Origin: an uncultured Bacteroidota bacterium
GTDB taxonomy: Bacteria > Bacteroidota > Bacteroidia > Bacteroidales > FEN-979
NCBI GenBank assembly: GCA_937900965.1
Contig: CALCGJ010000143.1
Span: 1 to 36,340, forward strand
Reading direction: 5' to 3'
DNA: 36,340 nt
The position numbers were made by a program, and so were the translations under genes. The notes beneath the pieces are model-generated. The model worked only from the letters and a program-made list of their open reading frames with translations, was not told the origin of the DNA and searched no databases. This document shows positions 1-8,373 of the stretch, piece after piece (positions within the stretch are counted from its first letter, which is position 1; every line of letters starts with the position of its first letter).

Positions 1-420
1 GTACCTGTAAGTGACCTGATCTCCAGAATGGGTTACCAGGATGATGACTACAGGGCGCTCTATTCAGCCGATTATCACATTGGGAAAACCGCCCAGGAGA
101 ATGTGGAGGAGTATAAGAAACGCTCACCGGCCTGGAACACGCACAAGCTGAAAACTCCGCTGTTGATCCATACAAATACCAACGATGATGATGTCAATGT
201 TTTGGAGGTAGAGCACCTGATCAAGGGATTGAAAGCAGATGGAAAAAAGTTCGAGTATGAGATCTTCCAGGAAGTGGAGGGAGGTCATTCGTTCGACCGT
301 ATCGACACCCGGACGGCCAAAGAGATCCGGCTAAAAATTTACTCGTTTCTGAATCGCTACCTGCACCCGCCAAAGCCATTAAACACTATCGGAGAGATTG
401 ATAGGGCGGCATACCGGTGA
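1..420 (+). CDS. S9-family (prolyl oligopeptidase type) serine peptidase, C-terminal fragment
   Basis: The reading frame is open from the first base, so this is the last 139 codons or so of a gene that begins outside the window. The visible part is the end of an alpha/beta-hydrolase domain. A TPLLIHTNTNDDDVN segment carries the acid residue of the catalytic triad, and a VEGGHSFDR segment carries the catalytic histidine. Both sit in the places expected for family S9 (DPP-IV/acylaminoacyl peptidase) enzymes. The nucleophilic serine lies upstream and cannot be checked. Family knowledge suggests an exported or periplasmic peptidase that cleaves short peptides, but the signal peptide is not in view. 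The gene ends in a tail-to-tail junction with the STAS gene, separated by short tandem repeats. A related alpha/beta-hydrolase outside S9 is possible but less likely. Confidence 0.75.
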   Translation, partial: VPVSDLISRMGYQDDDYRALYSADYHIGKTAQENVEEYKKRSPAWNTHKLKTPLLIHTNTNDDDVNVLEVEHLIKGLKADGKKFEYEIFQEVEGGHSFDRIDTRTAKEIRLKIYSFLNRYLHPPKPLNTIGEIDRAAYR

Positions 421-423
421 GAC

Positions 424-458
424 GTGAGACGTGAAACGTGAAACGTGAAACGTGAAAC
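424..458. repeat. 7-bp tandem repeat, five copies of GTGAAAC (first copy GTGAGAC)
   Basis: Five head-to-tail heptamers begin 4 bases after the peptidase stop codon. The first reads GTGAGAC and the next four read GTGAAAC exactly. Together with the next array they fill the whole junction between two converging genes. No coding role is seen. Confidence 0.85.
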
Positions 459-469
459 TAAAATTGCAG

Positions 470-514
470 ACTGCCAACTGCCAACTGCCAACTGCAGACT
501 GCCCACTGCTCACT
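470..514. repeat. Degenerate 7-bp tandem repeat ACTGCNN, six copies plus a partial
   Basis: Six heptamers share a fixed ACTGC followed by two changing bases, in order CA, CA, CA, AG, CC and TC, ending in a partial ACT. The array stops at the STAS stop codon. The same unit, reversed and equally degenerate, occurs after mreD at 33866-33907. Confidence 0.85.
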
Positions 515-803
515 AACCTTTTACCAACTTCTCAAGTCCTGCAATCATAAACACTTTTTTGATGTCTGGCTTCAGGGCCTTAATCCAGAAATTTCCAGCT
601 CCCAGTGTTTTATATTGTTTCAGACAGATACGCAGAAACGTTGAGGAAATATAATCGACCTCATGAAAATCAAACTCCATTTTTTTTCCGTTGTCAGTTA
701 TTTTATCAATCTCAGGTTCCAGTTCAAGAGATGCGATGGTATCGAGTCTTCCCGACAAATGACAAATCACCAGTTCGTCGGTTGATTCTGTTTTCAGATT
801 CAT
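513..803 (-). CDS. STAS-domain protein (anti-sigma factor antagonist-like)
   Basis: This is a 96-residue single STAS domain, the usual length for the family. The core reads LVICHLSGRLDTIAS, then a beta strand and the segment VDYISSTFLRICLK, where the serine pair matches the phosphorylated serine of SpoIIAA/RsbV-type antagonists. I chose the internal ATG at 803 over an upstream start at 854, because the later start gives the normal domain edge and leaves a 10-base gap after the aldehyde dehydrogenase stop. Family members switch partners when phosphorylated by an anti-sigma kinase and dephosphorylated by a PP2C phosphatase. Neither partner is in this window. It is probably co-transcribed with the dehydrogenase upstream, an odd pairing. 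The target, whether a sigma factor or another regulator, cannot be told from the sequence. Confidence 0.8.
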   Translation of the reverse strand: MNLKTESTDELVICHLSGRLDTIASLELEPEIDKITDNGKKMEFDFHEVDYISSTFLRICLKQYKTLGAGNFWIKALKPDIKKVFMIAGLEKLVKG

Positions 804-813
804 ATTAGTCTGT

Positions 814-2247
814 TTAATAGTTTTTATTGTATTCGCGTTCAAGAGTGTCGGCATCTAACGATTCATCCAGATAGATATCGAATCCGAGATTGAGCATCCT
901 CACATTCATCCGGCGACGGGTTACCCGCTGGATGTTCAGTAAGTGGCGAGCCGAGACATTATCGGTAGTGATGTTTTTGCCAGCCGTTCCGCACCCTAAT
1001 GTGAAGGAGGTTTCAAGTGTATTGAACAGGGAACCGACAGCGCCCTGTGCAGAGGGCATGTTTACAACAATTCTTCCGGCATTCATCATGACGGAGAATT
1101 TCTTTATTCTCTCTTCATCACAAGAGAAGATGGAGGCAGTATGGCCAATTCCTCCATGATAGTTGAGTTCAATGCATTTCCGGGCAGCATCGTCAAAATC
1201 ATTTGCCTCGTAATAGGCCAGGATCGGAGCCAGGATCTCAGATGAGAGAGGTTCTTCATCTCCTATTTTTTCCAGAGGAACCATCAGTAACCGTGTTCCT
1301 TCCGGGACTTTTATTCCGGCCATTGCAGCAATTTTTTCGACAGACTGTCCAACAACGGCCCCATTCATCGATTTGGTTTCTGTGTTCCAGGCCACTTTTT
1401 CAACGGCTTTAGTCTCTTCAGGATTGAGGAAATAGGCTCCCTGCCTGACCAGCTCTTCTTTAACTTTGCCGGCAATCTCCTTATCCACAACAAGAGCCTG
1501 TTCACTGGCACAGATGGTTCCATTGTCAAACGTTTTAGAAAGTATCAACTGTTCTACGGCAAAGGAGGGGTCGGCTGTTTTTTCCATATAGACAGGTACA
1601 TTTCCTGCACCTACACCCAGCGCAGGGGTTCCCGAACTATATGCCTCGTGTACCAATCCTGTTCCACCGGTTGCCAGGATCAGCGCAAGCTTTGGATGTT
1701 TCATCAGGTGCTGGGTCTCTTCCCTTGTCTTATTATTATTCCACTGGATACAATCTTCGGGGGCCTCTTCACTCAGTGCAGCTTCATAACAAATCCGGGC
1801 AGCTTCAATAGTCGAGTTGGCTCCTTTTCGGGGGGGGCTGATGATAATAGGATTGCGGGTCTTAAGGGCAATCAAAATTTTGAAAATTGTGGTGGAGGTA
1901 GGATTAGTTATAGGTATGATCGCTAGAATAGGTCCGATGGGCTGGGCAATTTCAACAATACCTGAATGTTCGTTTTCCGATATAATTCCTACTGTTTTCT
2001 GGTTTTTAAGATTTTCGTAAACATACTGGGCGGCGATGGCATTTTTCGTAACCTTGTCTTCCCACCTGCCCATCTGTGTCTCTTCGGCCGCCATCTTCGC
2101 AAGCATTACCCTGTTATTCAGTGCGGCTTTGTAAACTGCCCTAACGATCCGGTCAACCTGTTCCTGATCGTACTGGTTAAATATCGCCGCAGCATAGGTT
2201 GCCCTCTCCAGGATCTCTTCAATGTGGTTTCTCTCTTGTTCTTCCAT
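814..2247 (-). CDS. CoA-acylating aldehyde dehydrogenase, AdhE N-terminal type
   Basis: The 477-residue protein follows the aldehyde dehydrogenase half of bifunctional AdhE along its whole length. Landmarks are ITNPTSTTIFK, the NAD-binding ILATGGTGLVHEAYSSG, GVGAGNVPVY, the catalytic cysteine in FDNGTICASEQ, GGIGHTAS, and the terminal LGCGTAGKN and HLLNIQRV segments. It should convert acetyl-CoA (or another short acyl-CoA) and NADH to the aldehyde, or the reverse. The iron alcohol dehydrogenase half of AdhE is absent, so this is a stand-alone enzyme. I start at the ATG at 2247 because the upstream extension would run into the divergent U32 promoter and has no family counterpart. A STAS gene follows after 10 bases. 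No microcompartment shell genes are nearby, and no encapsulation peptide is obvious at the N-terminus. Confidence 0.88.
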   Translation of the reverse strand: MEEQERNHIEEILERATYAAAIFNQYDQEQVDRIVRAVYKAALNNRVMLAKMAAEETQMGRWEDKVTKNAIAAQYVYENLKNQKTVGIISENEHSGIVEIAQPIGPILAIIPITNPTSTTIFKILIALKTRNPIIISPPRKGANSTIEAARICYEAALSEEAPEDCIQWNNNKTREETQHLMKHPKLALILATGGTGLVHEAYSSGTPALGVGAGNVPVYMEKTADPSFAVEQLILSKTFDNGTICASEQALVVDKEIAGKVKEELVRQGAYFLNPEETKAVEKVAWNTETKSMNGAVVGQSVEKIAAMAGIKVPEGTRLLMVPLEKIGDEEPLSSEILAPILAYYEANDFDDAARKCIELNYHGGIGHTASIFSCDEERIKKFSVMMNAGRIVVNMPSAQGAVGSLFNTLETSFTLGCGTAGKNITTDNVSARHLLNIQRVTRRRMNVRMLNLGFDIYLDESLDADTLEREYNKNY

Positions 2248-2314
2248 AGATTTCTTACGTATTTGAAATGATAAATGTACAAATTTTACATTTATAGACA
2301 GGAAAGATATTTCC

Positions 2315-2350
2315 TTTGATTCAGCATAGAATTCCATTTCAGTACCTTTG
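2315..2350 (+). promoter_or_regulatory. Bacteroidota-type promoter for the U32 gene
   Basis: A TACCTTTG at 2343-2350 fits the Bacteroidota -7 consensus TAnnTTTG exactly. A TTTG at 2315-2318 is a possible -33 element, though the 24-base gap is slightly long. Transcription would start near 2354, about 13 bases before the TTG start codon. Confidence 0.5.
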
Positions 2351-2366
2351 CAAAAATATTTACGAA

Positions 2367-3602
2367 TTGAAATCTCCTGAAATCACCGCCCCCGTCGGAA
2401 CCTGGGAATCTCTTTCTACTGCCATCCAGGCTGGTGCGGATTCTGTTTATTTTGGGGTTGGAGTGTTAAATATGCGGGCCCGCTCTTCAATCAACTTTAC
2501 GCTCCGTGACTTAGTAAAAATTACGCGGATTTGCAGGAAGCACCAGGTAAAAACCTATCTCACGGTAAATACGGTCATCTTTGATGCCGAGGTCGGGGAG
2601 ATGAAGCGGATCGTGAATTCGGCTAAGAAGAATGGCGTTGATGCTATCATTGCTTCCGACCAGGCGGTTATCCAGTATGCACGATCGGTTGAAATGCCGA
2701 TACACATGTCAACCCAGACCAATATCACAAATCTGGAAGCAGTGAAGTACTGGTCGCAATTTGCCGACGTGATGGTTACCGCCAGGGAGCTTAATGTCGA
2801 TCAGGTGGCTTCCATCGTTCGTGCTATCAAGCGTCAAAAGATTACAGGTCCGTCAGGCGAGCCGGTCAGGCTGGAACTGTTTGCCCACGGCGCCCTCTGT
2901 ATGGCGGTATCAGGCAAATGTTACCTGAGCCTGGATCAATACAACGCCTCTGCCAACCGTGGTTCGTGCTACCAGCTTTGCCGCCGTCCATACCGGGTAA
3001 CCGATTTCGACGGGGAGGTAGAGCTGGTGGTTGATAACGAATATATCATGTCGCCCAAAGATCTCTGTACCATTGGTTTTCTGGATAAAATCGTATCAGC
3101 AGGGGTGTCTGTTTTGAAAATCGAAGGCCGGGGAAGAAGTCCGGAATATGTGAAAACCGTTGTCTCCTGCTACCGCGAAGCCATTGACGCGATTGCCGCA
3201 GGTAGTTATTCAAAAGAGCTGGTCGATATGTGGCTTGACAGGTTGAAAACAGTCTACAACCGTGGTTTCTGGGATGGTTACTACCTGGGACAAACCATGG
3301 GTGAATGGGCCGGACAGCATGGTTCTGATGCTACACAGTCAAAAGTATACATTGGAAAGGTGACCAACTACTTCACCAACCTGAAAGTTGCAGAAATCAA
3401 GCTGGAATCCGGATTCCTGGCATCCGGGGACAAGATTTACATCCAGGGGCCTACCACTGGTGTGATTGAGATGACAATACCTGAAATAAGGGTAGACCTG
3501 AAGCCAGTTAAAAAGACTAAAAAAGGAGAGGTCTGCTCGATCCCTGTCCCTGAGTTCCTGCGCAGAGCAGATAAAATCTATAAAATCATTGAAAAAAATT
3601 AA
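2367..3602 (+). CDS. Peptidase U32 family protein, probable tRNA hydroxylation protein (TrhP-like)
   Basis: The protein opens with ITAPVGTWESLSTAIQAGADSVYFGV, broken here as ITAPVGTWESL and IQAGADSVYFGV, the classic start of U32 proteins. It continues with LNMRARSSINF, MSTQTNITN and KIEGRGRSPEYVKTV. Four cysteines lie in CMAVSGKCYLS and RGSCYQLC, the set that binds an iron-sulfur cluster in TrhP/RlhA relatives. Although named as peptidases, characterised members act in prephenate-dependent hydroxylation of tRNA U34 (TrhP) or rRNA (RlhA). The start is uncertain: no ATG lies before the conserved N-terminus, and a TTG at 2367 gives 411 residues just downstream of a good -7 element. A TTG at 2316 would fall upstream of the predicted transcript start. 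It is followed after 25 bases by the PHP gene. Confidence 0.85.
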   Translation: MKSPEITAPVGTWESLSTAIQAGADSVYFGVGVLNMRARSSINFTLRDLVKITRICRKHQVKTYLTVNTVIFDAEVGEMKRIVNSAKKNGVDAIIASDQAVIQYARSVEMPIHMSTQTNITNLEAVKYWSQFADVMVTARELNVDQVASIVRAIKRQKITGPSGEPVRLELFAHGALCMAVSGKCYLSLDQYNASANRGSCYQLCRRPYRVTDFDGEVELVVDNEYIMSPKDLCTIGFLDKIVSAGVSVLKIEGRGRSPEYVKTVVSCYREAIDAIAAGSYSKELVDMWLDRLKTVYNRGFWDGYYLGQTMGEWAGQHGSDATQSKVYIGKVTNYFTNLKVAEIKLESGFLASGDKIYIQGPTTGVIEMTIPEIRVDLKPVKKTKKGEVCSIPVPEFLRRADKIYKIIEKN

Positions 3603-3627
3603 CCGCCAGGGCATCGAAGGGAGTTTC

Positions 3628-4521
3628 ATGGGAAACTTACATACCCACACCGAGTTCAGCGACGGCTCCTCTCCCCCGGAAAACTATATTGAAGAAGCTG
3701 AAAAACTTGGATTTTCTGTTCTCGGTTTTTCAGATCATTCACCGGTTCCATTTCCAAATACATTCGCAATTCCTGAGGGAGGACTGCCGGCTTATGTTGA
3801 GGCGATAACTACATTAATGACCCCTCCTAGCCTCCCCTTGAAGGGGAGGAGTAAGTCCCCTTCAGGGGATTTAGGGGTAAATCCGGAATACGGAATCCAG
3901 ATCCTTCTCGGTCTCGAATACGACTACATCCCCGGTCTGACTGCATCCGTCAGAAATCTCCGCGAAGAGTATCAGTTCGATTATATCATCGGCTCGGTGC
4001 ACCTGGTCCGCAACAGCCATCCTGATCTGCTCTGGTTCATCGACGGTCCGAAGGTAAAGACATATGACAAAGGTCTTCGTGATGTGTTTGGGGGTGATAT
4101 AAGGAAAGCTGTAACCGCTTACTGGAGACAGCTCCAGGAGATGATTGTTCAGGAACAACCTGATATAATCGGTCATCTTGACAAAATAAAAATGCACAAC
4201 CACGACCGTTATTTCCGTGAAGATGAGCCCTGGTATGTTGCCCTGACTGAGGAGACCCTTGAACTGATCCGGCAAAAAGGATCTGTAGTGGAAGTTAACA
4301 CGAGGGGAATCTATAAGCAACGATCCGACACTCTTTTTCCGGGGCCTGAATTGCTGAAAAAAATTCTCGCACGCAGAATCCCGATTACCCTGACTTCCGA
4401 TGCACACAAACCCGAAGAGCTCTCTCTCTTTTTCCCGGAAGCAAAAGAGGTCCTAAAAAGTATCGGATTCAATTCGCTTTGGACCTTAACATCAGGTGGC
4501 TGGGCGGAAACAGCGATATAG
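3628..4521 (+). CDS. PHP-domain phosphoesterase, histidinol-phosphatase type, with in-frame palindromic insert
   Basis: The metal-binding motif MGNLHTHTEFSDGSS lies at the very N-terminus, followed by LGFSDHSPVPFPN, GLEYDYIPG, IIGSVHLV, IIGHLDKIK, VEVNTRG and TSDAHKP. These supply the histidines, glutamate and aspartates of the trinuclear metal site of PHP histidinol-phosphatases (HisK/HisJ type). The likely reaction is dephosphorylation of histidinol phosphate in histidine synthesis. No other his genes are nearby, so a different phosphate monoester is possible. I use the ATG at 3628 because it places the first motif at residues 5-7, while an earlier TTG would overlap the U32 stop. The oddity is a stretch of about 22 residues (64-85) encoded by a palindromic repeat element, sitting in the linker between YVEAITTL and EYGIQILLGLEYD. 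The frame stays open and all metal ligands remain. Confidence 0.85.
   Translation: MGNLHTHTEFSDGSSPPENYIEEAEKLGFSVLGFSDHSPVPFPNTFAIPEGGLPAYVEAITTLMTPPSLPLKGRSKSPSGDLGVNPEYGIQILLGLEYDYIPGLTASVRNLREEYQFDYIIGSVHLVRNSHPDLLWFIDGPKVKTYDKGLRDVFGGDIRKAVTAYWRQLQEMIVQEQPDIIGHLDKIKMHNHDRYFREDEPWYVALTEETLELIRQKGSVVEVNTRGIYKQRSDTLFPGPELLKKILARRIPITLTSDAHKPEELSLFFPEAKEVLKSIGFNSLWTLTSGGWAETAI
3815..3882. repeat. Palindromic element inserted in frame in the PHP gene
   Basis: The element holds two hairpins inside an outer stem. Hairpin one is CCTCCCCTT (3831-3839), one centre base, then AAGGGGAGG (3841-3849). Hairpin two is TCCCC (3856-3860), TTCA, GGGGA (3865-3869). The outer pair is ACCCCT near 3820-3825 with AGGGGT at 3873-3878. 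Only this one of the three forward frames is free of stop codons across the element. A related copy occurs at 21466-21528. Confidence 0.85.
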
Positions 4522-4580
4522 AATGCTGTAAGCATGACTCACCGATTTTTCGTATTTTCGCTTCAGGGTAACAGCTTTAT

Positions 4581-6530
4581 ATGATATCAAGGGATACGAT
4601 CGATACCATCATTTCTACTATCCGGATTGAGGAGGTGATTGGTGATTTTGTAAGCCTCCGCCGGCGGGGTGTGAACATGATTGGATTGTGTCCGTTTCAC
4701 AATGAGAAAACCCCCTCCTTTACTGTTTCACCCACAAAAGGAATCTATAAGTGTTTTGGATGCGGCAAGGCTGGAAACGGAGTTAACTTCGTGATGGAGC
4801 ACGAACATTTTTCCTATCCTGAAGCGTTACGCTACCTGGCCAACAAATACCAGATCGAAATTGAGGAGGAGGTTCAGACAGCGGAGATGCAGGAGAAGCT
4901 GAGCGAGCGGGAGGCACTTTTTAACCTGAATCAGTTTGCACTTGATTTTTTTGTAACAACCCTTCACGATACGGAAGAGGGCAGGGCTATCGGGCTCAGC
5001 TACCTGAAAGAGAGGGGGATCCGCGATGACATTATCCGGAAATTTCAATTAGGATACAGCCCTAAACAATGGGATGCCTTTACCGGGCATGCTAAAGAGC
5101 AGGGTTATAAACTGGATGCCCTTGTAAAGAGCGGAATGACCATTCAAAAAGAGGAACGGGCCTATGACCGCTTTCATTCACGGATGATCTTCCCTATTCA
5201 TGGTGTTTCAGGCAAGGTGATCGGTTTTGGTGGCAGGATCCTGACTTCCGGGAAAAATCGTCCGAAGTATGTAAACTCACCCGAATCAGAGGTTTATAAT
5301 AAAAGCAAATCCCTTTATGGGATCTATTTTGCCCGTAACGCCATTGCCTCAAAAGAGAACTGTTACCTTGTGGAGGGGTATACTGATGTGATCTCCCTTC
5401 ACCAGGCGGGGATAGAAAATGTTGTGGCCTCATCGGGGACCTCCCTTACCCATGATCAGATACGGATGATCCTGCGATATACCAAACAGGTAACCATTCT
5501 CTATGATGGTGATCCGGCGGGGATCAAAGCATCTTTTCGTGGTATCGACATGATTGTTGAAGAGGGGATGGATGTGAAAATTGTCCTGTTTCCCGATGGA
5601 GACGATCCGGATTCCTATGCACGCAATCACCATCCTTCCGAATTGGAAGAGTTCATCATCAAAAATGCCGACAACTTTATCTTATTCAAAACCAGACTTC
5701 TGCTTGATGAGACAAAAGGTGACCCTATCAAAAAATCGGGTCTTGTCAAAGAGATCGTGAATACGATCAGCCTGATCCCCGACGGAATTACACGAACATT
5801 ATATATCAAAGAATGTTCGGCCCTGATGAACGTTCCCGAACAGGTTTTGATGAATGAGGTGCGCAAACTCTTGCGGAATAAGATCAAAAAGAGTATTCCC
5901 GGGGTGGAGAAGCCCGAGGATATTGGTTGGGTGGAAGAGACCACCGCCCCCTCCCAGGAGGAGATTGATCTTTTTTCCGACGAATATCAGGAGCGGGAAC
6001 TGATCCGTCAATTATTGCTCTATGGGAGGGAAATAATTACTCTTCAGCGAAAAGATGAGGATGGCCAGGAGGTTCCGCATTCGATTCGGGTGGCGGATCT
6101 CATTGTTGTTGACATTCTCCGGGATGACCTCGGATTTGAAAGCGGGTTATACGGTCGTATTTTTGCCGAGTTCGTCGCAGCCCACGAGCTGGGGGAGGTG
6201 CCTGATGACACCTTTTTTAAGCTTCATGCCGATCCGGAGATTGCCCATGCAGCCATTGACCTGATGGTCTCCCAATATGAGCTGAGCGAAAAATGGGCGG
6301 CCAGCAATATCGTGATAGAAGAGGAGCCTGAACACATCAAAGAGCTTGTCATCACCGCAATGCTCTCCTTCAAGGCAAAGAAGCTGGACAAGATTATCAT
6401 AGCCAAACAGAAAGAGATGCAGGTGGCCACAGATCAACAGGATGTTGAGTTGCTTCTGGCAGAACTCAGAGATCTAAAAGCCAGTAATATTCAGATCAAC
6501 AGGGAGTTAGGAAGGGTTATTACCAAGTAG
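4581..6530 (+). CDS. dnaG: DNA primase
   Basis: DnaG makes the RNA primers for replication in complex with the DnaB helicase. The 649-residue protein has the N-terminal zinc ribbon (C37, H40, C58 and C61, in LCPFHNEKTPSF and YKCFGCGKAGN), the conserved FQLGYSPKQWD and RPKYVNSPES segments of the polymerase core, and a TOPRIM domain with the acidic residues of YLVEGYTDVISLHQAG and TILYDGDPAG. A C-terminal helicase-binding region follows. The length is normal. The ATG at 4581 gives the expected N-terminus. Its stop codon directly abuts the stop of the converging DUF3857 gene with no base between. The usual bacterial rpsU-dnaG-rpoD arrangement is absent here. Confidence 0.97.
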   Translation: MISRDTIDTIISTIRIEEVIGDFVSLRRRGVNMIGLCPFHNEKTPSFTVSPTKGIYKCFGCGKAGNGVNFVMEHEHFSYPEALRYLANKYQIEIEEEVQTAEMQEKLSEREALFNLNQFALDFFVTTLHDTEEGRAIGLSYLKERGIRDDIIRKFQLGYSPKQWDAFTGHAKEQGYKLDALVKSGMTIQKEERAYDRFHSRMIFPIHGVSGKVIGFGGRILTSGKNRPKYVNSPESEVYNKSKSLYGIYFARNAIASKENCYLVEGYTDVISLHQAGIENVVASSGTSLTHDQIRMILRYTKQVTILYDGDPAGIKASFRGIDMIVEEGMDVKIVLFPDGDDPDSYARNHHPSELEEFIIKNADNFILFKTRLLLDETKGDPIKKSGLVKEIVNTISLIPDGITRTLYIKECSALMNVPEQVLMNEVRKLLRNKIKKSIPGVEKPEDIGWVEETTAPSQEEIDLFSDEYQERELIRQLLLYGREIITLQRKDEDGQEVPHSIRVADLIVVDILRDDLGFESGLYGRIFAEFVAAHELGEVPDDTFFKLHADPEIAHAAIDLMVSQYELSEKWAASNIVIEEEPEHIKELVITAMLSFKAKKLDKIIIAKQKEMQVATDQQDVELLLAELRDLKASNIQINRELGRVITK

Positions 6531-8354
6531 CTATTTTTGGAAGATCAAATTGTTTGTCTGCCATAGAGACCAGTTATCCATCAGCTCCTTCAATGCTGAA
6601 TAGTCCCCGGTTTCAAAAACATTCCTGTCAATATCTATCTCCTTCCTGATCTGAAGCATGTTCTCTTTCTCCTTCACCTGATAAAAAAATGACCCGGCGC
6701 TATTTTTAATCCGGATCTCCTGACCCCCGGATACCAGGTTCAGATTTTCAGGTACAGCGATTGTGATGTCATAACTCTCATTGATTGCCGAAGGAAGTTC
6801 GGTGGGTGTCTGGCGTTGAGCAGGCAAACCGGAAACATCCCATCCGTCGACTCCTGTACTGATATAAGGAACTGTGAAATAGTAAAAATTCGAATCTTTT
6901 TTGAGCGCATCTGTTTTGTCCAGGGTACATGAAAAAGATGTTTTGTTTGGTGTCAGCTCAGAAAGTGAAATCTCTTTGATCTTTGCCGAAGCCACTCCTC
7001 CCCGGAGATAGTGTTTTAGTTTGTCGTCGCTCCTGGTCAAAGCCAGAAAAGGAATAGCTTCACCGGAAAGAGTCCCGTTCAGCTCCCCCGATAAATTCAG
7101 CTCCGAATCAACCACAAGAATCCCTTTCATGAAAAGAGTGCTTTTTTTCTTTTCCGGATATATCAACTGAACTGTTTTATCCTCCTTCAGCACCATGAAT
7201 ACCTGTCCGGATAGTACCCTCATGTCAAACGCGTTCGCCTGTTTTACGGACAGATAAATACCTCCAAGGCCGGAAACTTCAGCCCGGACAACCCACTCAT
7301 CAAGGGTGGCAAGATTTCCAATCTGGTTGTCAAACAAATTTCCAGGGAAAAGTAAGACTGGTTCCGCCTGTATTCCTGCTTGTTTCAACAGAGTCGTCAT
7401 CAGTACAGCCTTTTCGGCCACTGTTCCGCCGTTACTTTTCCATACCCGGGCAGGAGTACGCAATTGGTATCCCACATCCTCTTCCGGAATATGAAACAGG
7501 TTTATATCCTTCACAACACTCTCCTGGATCGCAAACAATAAATCCGTTTTCTTCTCATATTTGGCTTCAAGGCCCGTTACAAATTCGTTCATTTCCGGGG
7601 TGGTTTGGTAGCGAAACGATTCCTGGCTCATGAAAAATTCGGACAGAGAGTTATAGCTATCCAGGGTGCTAAAGATAAGGACGGGATAATTACCATGATT
7701 ACTAAGCTGGTGTTTTTCGGTAGATATTGCCGGAACATCGGCTATCGTCCAGGTATAAACCCTGAAGTCATTTTCTGTACTTTGTGAAGGCTTACTGCTG
7801 CTATTGAACAGATGGAAAAACAGGGGCTGGTCTTTGGGTGTTCTGATCACAATTTTCATCAATTTCACTGGCTGGTCTTCTGCCAGCACAACACTTCCCA
7901 TAAAAGCGGGTAAGAAACCCCCGGCTGTCCGGATTAGATAGTCGAGTGAGATTGTCGATCCAATTTCCAGTCCCGTATGGGTTATGATCATTTCCCGTAG
8001 GTTGTTGAAAGCGGGTGCGTGCGCGGCAAAGCGTGGTAAAACCTCGTTGAAGGCATTATCTGGGGTAACCACTTTTTTTCCATCCGCCATGACGGTAAAT
8101 GCCTGATTCACTTTAACTTCCTGGTAATCCGGATTGTAAACAATAAAGGTCTCCCCAAACAGCCGGTGAAACGAGCGATAATTCTGAAGAGTCAGGGTTT
8201 TGGCAAACCGATAGTCTGTTGTTCCGTCCGTATTCAATGTATACTCTTTTGTAAGTGATTGATATACTGCGTCGTAGTTTTCATCCTGCGCTATAACTTT
8301 AACAAGCGGACTGAGACACAGCAATAGGATCAGGAGTATTGTCGATTTGTTCAT
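6531..8354 (-). CDS. Exported DUF3857-type protein with degenerate transglutaminase domain
   Basis: A hydrophobic signal peptide (MNKSTILLILLLCLSPL, cleavage near VIAQ) points to export. The first part matches the DUF3857 beta-rich domain (YTLNTDGTTDYRFAKTLTL; TGLEIGSTISLDYLIRT). The middle is a transglutaminase-like fold, but the catalytic triad is gone. Aligned with the neighbouring gene, the Cys, His and Asp positions carry V312 (in GGTVAEKA), E353 (in TLDEWVV) and S369 (in YLSVKQ). The spacing between them (41 and 16 residues) is close to the intact neighbour (39 and 16), so the fold is probably kept while activity is lost. It follows its paralog after 19 bases and is probably last in the operon. 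The function of DUF3857 proteins is not established. A binding or accessory role is inference. Confidence 0.8.
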   Translation of the reverse strand: MNKSTILLILLLCLSPLVKVIAQDENYDAVYQSLTKEYTLNTDGTTDYRFAKTLTLQNYRSFHRLFGETFIVYNPDYQEVKVNQAFTVMADGKKVVTPDNAFNEVLPRFAAHAPAFNNLREMIITHTGLEIGSTISLDYLIRTAGGFLPAFMGSVVLAEDQPVKLMKIVIRTPKDQPLFFHLFNSSSKPSQSTENDFRVYTWTIADVPAISTEKHQLSNHGNYPVLIFSTLDSYNSLSEFFMSQESFRYQTTPEMNEFVTGLEAKYEKKTDLLFAIQESVVKDINLFHIPEEDVGYQLRTPARVWKSNGGTVAEKAVLMTTLLKQAGIQAEPVLLFPGNLFDNQIGNLATLDEWVVRAEVSGLGGIYLSVKQANAFDMRVLSGQVFMVLKEDKTVQLIYPEKKKSTLFMKGILVVDSELNLSGELNGTLSGEAIPFLALTRSDDKLKHYLRGGVASAKIKEISLSELTPNKTSFSCTLDKTDALKKDSNFYYFTVPYISTGVDGWDVSGLPAQRQTPTELPSAINESYDITIAVPENLNLVSGGQEIRIKNSAGSFFYQVKEKENMLQIRKEIDIDRNVFETGDYSALKELMDNWSLWQTNNLIFQK

Positions 8355-8373
8355 AATGAATTCTTTGAATCTG

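Noticed and set aside
424-514. CRISPR array
   Set aside because: The repeats are 7 bases long with no spacers and there are no cas genes.
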